Shown here piece after piece: positions 58,809-64,000 of a DNA stretch of 64,000 nt. The position numbers and the translations under genes are program-made. Below the pieces are notes generated by a model. The model was not told the origin of the DNA. It worked only from the letters and a program-made list of their open reading frames with translations, and searched no databases. The DNA is from Anthopleura xanthogrammica. Its lineage: Eukaryota > Cnidaria > Anthozoa > Actiniaria > Actiniidae. Numbering within the stretch: position 1 is the stretch's first letter; each line of letters opens with the position of its first letter. The stretch is taken from NCBI GenBank assembly GCA_964019055.1, contig OZ025208.1, positions 14,576,097 through 14,640,096 on the forward strand, written 5' to 3'.

Positions 58809-61800
58809 GCTTGTTCTATAGTTGTGAAAAACCAAACCGATGCCACCACCACAGGGCGACCCATTACATCTCCTCGCCCACTGTCGACAATTTCATCACC
58901 CACAACACTCAAACCGCATAGCAGGACAACAACAAAAAGTTCGAACTCTAGAAATACTACTAGAAAAATCACAACGCCACGTACACCAATGACACAATCG
59001 TTGGCCATAACAGAAAATCCTACAGAGAAGACAAAATCAAGCACCTCACTAATAATTGCTTGGTTGTTTGGAGTCTTGTTTTTTATCATCATAATAGTTA
59101 TTGTGATTTACTTCTATCGACGGAAAATCGTGCAAAGAAGAGCAGAGAATGCGTCGATGGAGATGTCACAGGTGCGTTGAATTTCTGTGAATTCTTAAGG
59201 TTTGTCCTTTTGTGTTTTGCTTTTAAGCCTTAGTTATGGTTGTTCGTTCTTATGCAGCTCAAACTCTGTCTCAGAGGCTAGGGAAGAAATGCTACTGGTC
59301 GAAAAAAAAAACGTGCACGCATGCGCTGAAGTTTCTTTTAGAAAAACATGGCCGCTGGAAAATATTCCATCTATGTCTTAAAATGAGCTTATACTCTGCA
59401 CTTTTATAGCTGATTTTGGGATTTTATAGCAAGCAGGTGAGCCACAGACTACACCCAACCGCTGACTCGTTTTTCAGCTCTGTCGAGAAATGCGTAAAGG
59501 CTTTGCACCATCACGTGATAGAAGTTACATGAGAAAGAATTCACGCTGCCTTGATTTGTTCGTATGATAATATCCAGCTGCGCTGATTGCGTTCCCCGAA
59601 AGCAATTATGGGTTAACTATTTTTGGTTGGCATTTTCCGAGCAGGGACTTGGGAAATGCTCATCAAAATACAATGTCGAATCCTCAATTCTGATTGGTTG
59701 ACCTTGAGTTCTTTCTGAAGGTCAACTCAGCTGGATCGAAGAATAGCATACAATTCATCATTTTCCAAAAACTTAACAGATTGATAATAAAAAGGCACCG
59801 TGGCGTGAGATAGACAAGGGATTCATAGCAACAGGCAAAGAACTGGGTTCTGGTTTCTTTGGTGTGGTGTTACAAGGAACAGTGATTCTTGACGGACAGT
59901 CCAAACAATGTGCTGTCAAAATGCTCAAAGGTATTAGCATTTTTCACATTCGCCATAATGCTTTGCTTTTTTGGGGTAAAGCTTGGTTCACGCATGCGCA
60001 GAAATGAACGAGGCTTAACGGGTAACCGGTCAAAAAAACTTTCAGGCAGGCACCGCGGAGCCGGGGGGGGGGGGGGCTGGAAGGGCAGCACTTTTTTCCT
60101 TTTTCCATACTAGTCTCTTACATTTTCCAATCTTAGCCCCCCCCCCACTTTTTCCCATACTGCTCTCTTATATAGCCCCTCCCCCCACTTTTTAGGGTGC
60201 TCCGCGGTCCCTGTCAGGATATTACATGTTCTTCAATTATATGTTTACAATATCTGCTGTCTGTAAAATATACTGCTTATCAGTTCATTCTGAGTTAATT
60301 CTTCAAGTTCAGAACATATTAATTATCATTATCATAATAAAAGTTTGATTATACTCATGGTTTACATGAAGGTTATTGAAAATTTGTATTCTCATAATGA
60401 CCATCATATGATATTGTTTGAAAAAAGCTCTAACTAGGGCGTTTGCTTCCTTCCTAAAAAAATAAAATTATTCTGTAAAAAAATGCCTTCACAGGACATG
60501 CTACAGAGGTGGATAACAAGGAACTTATCAATGAGTTACAGATCATCTCACGGATTGGATATCATCCAAACATTATCAACCTTATCGGAGCCTGCACTAA
60601 AAACGGTAAGCGGTCTACCTTATTCCATTTTCGAGCATCTCTTCCCCACGGCCCGTCCTCCCATTTCAGGTGTCCACAATCGAAGAAGCCATTTTCGTAC
60701 TCAGACTCTATTCGTTTGCTAATGAGGGGTCAGGGTACGAGGATGCCACCAAAGAGGTGGTAAGGGGTCTTGGATTTGTTACGAGGCCTTCAAGACGAAA
60801 ATTCAGCCATCTGAGTTTTTGTCGCGTATGTCAGGAACTTCAAAAGCCACTCAGCGAGTCGCCGAGGAAAGTTCCCGCCAAAACCACAGGAAGTCCACCA
60901 GTATAATCCACTATTTTTTAATTGAATTTTTAAAAGGTCCAGCTCTCATTATTCTGGAGTTCGCTTCTAATGGTAATCTACTGGATTATCTACGTGAAAA
61001 TCGTGACGAAGTCTACACCAATATGACAACATTACGACCAGATATCAAACTGGACCTGCGAACCAGGCTCAAGATAGCTTATGAAGTGGCTCAAGGAATG
61101 AGACATCTCAGCTCCAAAAAGGTGGGGATATTTCCATTCATTGGGGACTTGCACTAAGAGGTCACGTGACCCTACTTTTCTTAAAGTCAGACCTTGTGCA
61201 AAAATGAACCCCAGAAATGGAAAGAGTTTCAGTTCATAATAAGGGACATGACGTTGAAAATAAAATGGAATATTTTATTGGAATTTGTATGGCAAAATAT
61301 GCTGGATGGCAAGAGCTTTAATGCCATGTCTCTTATATTTTACATCATTTTACATTGATTAATTTCCAAGACTTTTAAAGGGGCACTTGGATGAAAATCA
61401 ATGAAAATTGGAAATGACTTGAAACTTGGTTAAATTTATCTATATGGCCCCAATAGTAGCCAAGCAACATATTTTCTTCACAGTCAAAATTTTCGGATAA
61501 AAATTATATATTTTTTTCAGCATCTAAATTGTGAGTAAATGACGTCATTTACTCAACCCTATTGTTCTTTTAGTCTTTAAATCTGGTTTTCATAATCATG
61601 ATTGAGTCATATTATTCTTAAATACTTGAACTATTCGGACTTTCAAAATATGGGGCGTTTTCATCCAAGTGCCCCTTTAAAAGGTTTCAACATCCACTGC
61701 GCTCTCCTTTCAGCCGATCATTTTTTTTGCACTCGGAAGCCAATTAACTGTTTACTTAAGAGTTCGACTTATCTAATACTAATCCCTGAACAAGGCTTCT

Positions 61801-64000
61801 ATATTTGTTGTGTCATGCAGTGCGTTCACAGAGACGTGGCAGCGAGAAACGTCTTACTTGATGAACACTTCGTTGCTAAGGTAACGGACTTTGGACTCTC
61901 AAGGGATGTGTATGAAGAAGGAGTCTATCAAATCAACTCACAGGTAACTTGTTGCAGCCTATTATTGATCATTTTAACGAGGAGATAGACCTCTTAGTTG
62001 CTTTATCTTGGGCGCGGTAATGTTTTCCTATTTCAGACCAGGTGTCATTCTCTAGGAAATAAGATTCTTTGTTTGAGTTGTATCCATATTCATGTGTCAA
62101 GATTCTCATACACAACCGTTAAACAAAGAAATGGTTCTCAAGGGAATGACACGTGGTCTGAAATGGGAAAACATTATGGCCAAGCTAAAGAGGCCTATTA
62201 AGGGAGTTACCATCGTGAAAAAGTTTTTTTTTAAACTTTCTTATATGTATTTTATATGTTTCTTAGAGTAAGATGCCATTAAAGTGGATGGCCATTGAGT
62301 CTCTAGAAACAATGATTTTCACGACTCAAAGCGATGTGTAAGTGATGATCAGATTATGCTTCTTTGCACGTGACGTCATAGCCGCCATGTTGAAAGAATT
62401 TGACAAAAGATTTTTCAATGGATTCTTTTGTTATATTTTCCAAAATGAGAGCCACGACTGTTGTTATTTTATTCCCTTGGGAATGATTGCAAAATAAGAA
62501 TAGACCCCTTGCAACACGTTGGAATGCAGCACAATTTGGAGGACAAAACAATAGGTTCCAATTCTCAGGAGATTGAAATTCTTTTTTGTTGTCCCCCAAA
62601 TTGAGTTTCTTTGATGTCACGTGAAAGGGGTCTATAGAAACTAGGAATTCTGCATTTAGGTGTGGTTTCCTTGATCTACTGAGCGAAAAGCGAAAAATTA
62701 GAAAACAATTAGAAGTAACGATGCAACAAATCTCACAGTTGATCTTGTTGTAATTTCTTGTTCTGCAGATGGTCTTTTGGAGTTCTATTATGGGAAATCG
62801 AAACTGGAGGTAAAGCAAACACTTTATTCTCAAATGTCTCCTACCCCTTTTAACTTGTTCGTCTATAAGGAAATAGTCTTATACATAAGAAAATTTAAAT
62901 GCGCGCTCGTCCTACAATTTGTCTGGCACAACCGCAAGACCACTAGTGTATCTTAAGTTTATATAGTATTCGAATTCAGTGCTCAGAAGCCCAGTTACCT
63001 TGAGTCCCAGCTGGAGAACCCTCTAAAAGCCGGCTTGACCGTCTGGTCATAGGCATTTTCTATGCTCAATAAACAGGATGCTTTGTGGTCTAGCTTGGGT
63101 ACAAACAACACTATATAAGGCATGATGAACTAAAGATGTTTGTACCCAAGAATGTTCATTACCTGAATCGCAATTAAGTTTTCACTAGAAATCTTTTGTT
63201 TGTTCACCATTTGAAGCAGATAATGAGATCCAAAGGCTTCTATCAGTTGAGCCCAAGTATAATTTAGTAACAGTTAATGTGAACATCTATCCAGGAGCCA
63301 CGCCCTACCCAGGTTTGATGGGAAGAGAGCTATTCCAAGAACTCACCTTGGGACACAGACTGGAGCAGCCACCAACTTGTCCAGACACCCTGTAAGCAAA
63401 AATGTATCCTATCAGTCACGTGACGTAGACCCCCACGAGCCTCGAATCAATGACTGACATGCACAACAACTGCCATAACTGATAAGTCAGTTTTGGAATT
63501 GTTTATAACTCTTTTGTGAATCTCAAGTAATTCGAGAGCGAATATAAGAAGAAGCCGGGAAATATTTAGGAAGGGCCATAAAAGCAAACATTAATTATAT
63601 TGAACCCTGAAACAACCTCTGGGCTGATCTAAGTCAGGGCACGACTAACTCACAGATCGAACCCTGAAACAACCCCTGGGCTGATCTAAGTCAGGGCAGG
63701 GCTAATTAAGGGATGCAACTGGATTTTAGAAACAATTAAGTCATATAATTGTAGATTTCATAAGAGACCACGGATGTGGTCATCTTTATCCCCAGTATCC
63801 CTCCCCCTGCCACTGCCCCTCCCCTCCCCTCCAGAGAACACGCTCAACTTAAAGGTCCCTGTTTGTTGTGGCAATCAAGTGTAATAACAGGAAAATCGGT
63901 ATTGATTATATATAATTACATATTTGGCATCAGATACGAGATAATGAGCAGATGTTGGATCAGGGATCCTTCTGAGCGTCCGTCATTTCAACAACTGTGT
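49061..64000 (+). CDS. Cadherin-ectodomain receptor tyrosine kinase (Cad96Ca-like), 22 exons, 3' end off window
   Basis: Exons 49061-49154, 50512-50580, 50989-51116, 51880-51945, 52747-52824, 53098-53193, 54214-54306, 54995-55087, 55642-55708, 56664-56773, 56977-57120, 57734-57795, 58066-58196, 58822-59171, 59780-59930, 60495-60605, 60937-61121, 61821-61943, 62267-62337, 62769-62809, 63295-63391 and 63934 onward join in phase (809 aa so far). Signal peptide about 1-27; two cadherin-like repeats about 35-240 with the calcium motif [11 protein letters not shown] and [12 protein letters not shown]; a unique region with a few Cys to about 410; a Thr/Ser/Pro stalk 416-485; membrane segment about 487-509; kinase from about 535. 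Catalytic residues intact: GSGFFG loop at 550-555, K574, HRDVAARN at 679-686 (D681, N686), D699 of DFG, then [10 protein letters not shown] and [11 protein letters not shown]. Expected at the plasma membrane. Could alternatively be called RET/FGFR-like; ligand unknown. Confidence 0.9.
49327..49610. mobile_element. MITE family C, copy 2, intron 1 of the kinase gene
   Basis: CCAGCTGATCTGA left end; inverted relative to 23811-24095, sharing AGTGACGTCATTTCTACGTC and AATCTAGATTTATCTCAGAT. Confidence 0.85.
49728..49923. mobile_element. Large near-perfect palindrome
   Basis: Perfect 42-bp arms 49782-49823 and 49825-49866 around one central T, inside outer arms of about 40 bp (AAATAAAACATTTTCTCCGA and its complement at the right end). 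A small asymmetric stretch separates inner and outer arms. It lies in kinase intron 1. Confidence 0.92.
50060..50250. repeat. Inverted GCATGTTGCATGTTG blocks
   Basis: GGCATGTTGCATGTTGTATG (about 50068) faces GCATGCAACATGTGCAACAT (about 50208). Likely another foldback element; ends unclear. Confidence 0.55.
51980..52625. repeat. 51-bp minisatellite in kinase intron 4
   Basis: About 12 copies, with some deleted units, of GGGGACATGATGTGAGGACA plus TGTGATAGACACGTGTTATGG-type sequence. Frames in all directions stay open by chance. Confidence 0.95.
53291..53716. repeat. 13-bp minisatellite (CATGACATCATAA)n in kinase intron 6
   Basis: About 33 copies, very uniform, with occasional CATCAAAA variants. 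Confidence 0.96.
54371..54500. mobile_element. CAGGCCCGTAG element, copy 2
   Basis: CAGGCCCGTAG start and TTTCAGAGTGGGGGAGTNCG interior shared with 31349; the right end is degraded. Kinase intron 7. Confidence 0.6.
54547..54760 (-). mobile_element. SINE family 1, antisense, with tail
   Basis: Tail complement AACAACCTCTGGGCTGATTA, body, then B-box complement GAAATCGAACTCGAGACCCC and GAGGCGAGTGC. Kinase intron 7. Confidence 0.75.
55856..55993. mobile_element. MITE family A, copy 3 (reverse orientation)
   Basis: TATAGACCCCGTGCACGTG at left, GCAAGGGGTCTATA at right. Core TTTGGAGGGCAAAAC. Kinase intron 9. Confidence 0.88.
56399..56568 (-). mobile_element. SINE family 1, antisense, well preserved
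   Basis: Minus strand: head with GTGGCGTGGCGGTAAGAGTG, B box GGGTTCGAGTCC, body GTTTCTCTGG and TTTTCCTCCCTCCAC. Kinase intron 9. Confidence 0.85.
57415..57612. repeat. Dispersed repeat related to 12890-13210
   Basis: Shares CGCTGATTGGTAGAGAGCCG, AAATGACAAATCG and AAACTATCAGAAA-type blocks with the DNALI1 intron copy. Kinase intron 11. Confidence 0.5.
58245..58580 (-). mobile_element. SINE family 1, antisense, interrupted by an octamer foldback
   Basis: Tail complement at 58245-58280 and body/head at 58425-58580 are separated by a 58284-58395 insert with inverted ends ATGCAAATGAGATGCAAATG / CATTTGCATCTCATTTGCAT, each holding ATGCAAAT octamers. Kinase intron 13. Confidence 0.75.
58735..58808. 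repeat. (ATT)n microsatellite next to kinase exon 14
   Basis: About 24 copies ending 13 bases before the acceptor CTATAG of the stalk/membrane exon. Confidence 0.95.
59565..59755. repeat. Dispersed repeat related to 24100-24370
   Basis: CCAGCTGCGCTGATTGCGTT to TCAACTCAGCTGG; inverted relative to the left-hand copy, sharing AATTATGGGTTAACTATTTT and CCTCAATTCTGATTGG. Kinase intron 14. Confidence 0.6.
60043..60213. mobile_element. CAGGCACCGCGGA foldback with G/C runs
   Basis: CAGGCACCGCGGAGC at left and CTCCGCGGTCCCTG at right are inverted; G and C homopolymers (about 60063 and 60137) face each other. Kinase intron 15. Confidence 0.7.
61374..61683. mobile_element. ~310-bp MITE, TIR TTAAAGGGGCACTTGGATGA
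   Basis: Left TTAAAGGGGCACTTGGATGA and right TCATCCAAGTGCCCCTTTAA are exact complements. Centre AATGACGTCATTTACTC. Kinase intron 17. Confidence 0.9.
62019..62175. mobile_element. MITE family D, copy 2
   Basis: AATGTTTTCCTATTTCAGAC at left and GTCTGAAATGGGAAAACATT at right are complements. Core shared with 25803. Kinase intron 18. Confidence 0.88.
62500..62636. mobile_element. MITE family A, copy 4
   Basis: ATAGACCCCTTGCAACACG to GTGAAAGGGGTCTATA, core TTTGGAGGACAAAACAATAG. Kinase intron 19. Confidence 0.88.
63604..63715 (-). mobile_element. SINE tail unit, two tandem copies, antisense
   Basis: GAACCCTGAAACAACCTCTG..AAGTCAGGGCACGACTAACT..CACAGATC, repeated once at 57-bp spacing, without SINE head or body. 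Kinase intron 21. Confidence 0.7.

Noticed and set aside
49061..64000. Identification of the kinase as RET
   Set aside because: Only two cadherin repeats are visible and there is no RET-type cysteine-rich domain; a Thr-rich stalk follows instead. Cad96Ca-like is the safer label.

Overview
This window is animal nuclear DNA, most likely from an anthozoan cnidarian (coral or sea anemone). The evidence is spliced genes with GT-AG introns, metazoan-only families (NCOA4, a cadherin-ectodomain receptor tyrosine kinase, a PAN/EGF/D8C secreted protein), AT-rich intergenic DNA, and a high density of short foldback (MITE-like) elements, tRNA-derived SINEs and minisatellites. The species call is inference; no marker here fixes it.

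Layout. 160-1709 (+): 3' end of an unrecognised gene whose intron holds a CATT/CATC microsatellite. 3600-7870 (+): NCOA4, the ferritinophagy receptor, with a 5' UTR exon, an intronless 573-aa CDS and a 3' UTR carrying ten hairpins built like iron-responsive elements (IREs). 9526-10974 (+): two-exon MRPS28 (bS1m). 12092-16784 (+): nine-exon DNALI1 (axonemal dynein light chain p28) with an X-box-like site 73 bp upstream. 18369-21483 (-): four-exon secreted protein, signal peptide + PAN/apple + EGF + D8C. 22500-27700: repeats only (21-bp minisatellite, several MITE families). 27736-38063 (-): 18-exon WDR48 (UAF1). 39867-40148 (-): small single-exon membrane protein behind a TATA box. 40300-49030: no supported gene, mostly repeats. 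49033 to the right edge (+): 22 exons of a Cad96Ca-like receptor tyrosine kinase, cut off inside the kinase C-lobe.

The genes are unrelated in function (iron release, mitochondrial translation, cilia, extracellular matrix, deubiquitinase control, cell-surface signalling) and there is no sign of co-regulation.

The standout is the NCOA4 3' UTR. The first hairpin matches the IRE consensus fully (bulged C, 5-bp upper stem, CAGUGA loop). Nine more repeat the bulged C and 5-bp upper stem, with hexaloops alternating between GAGAGN and CAGGGN. Two AATAAA signals could produce mRNAs with nine or ten hairpins. By analogy with the transferrin-receptor 3' UTR, this suggests IRP-controlled stability of the ferritin-degradation receptor mRNA. 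All exon structures were read by hand from splice signals, reading phase and family similarity, without alignment software.
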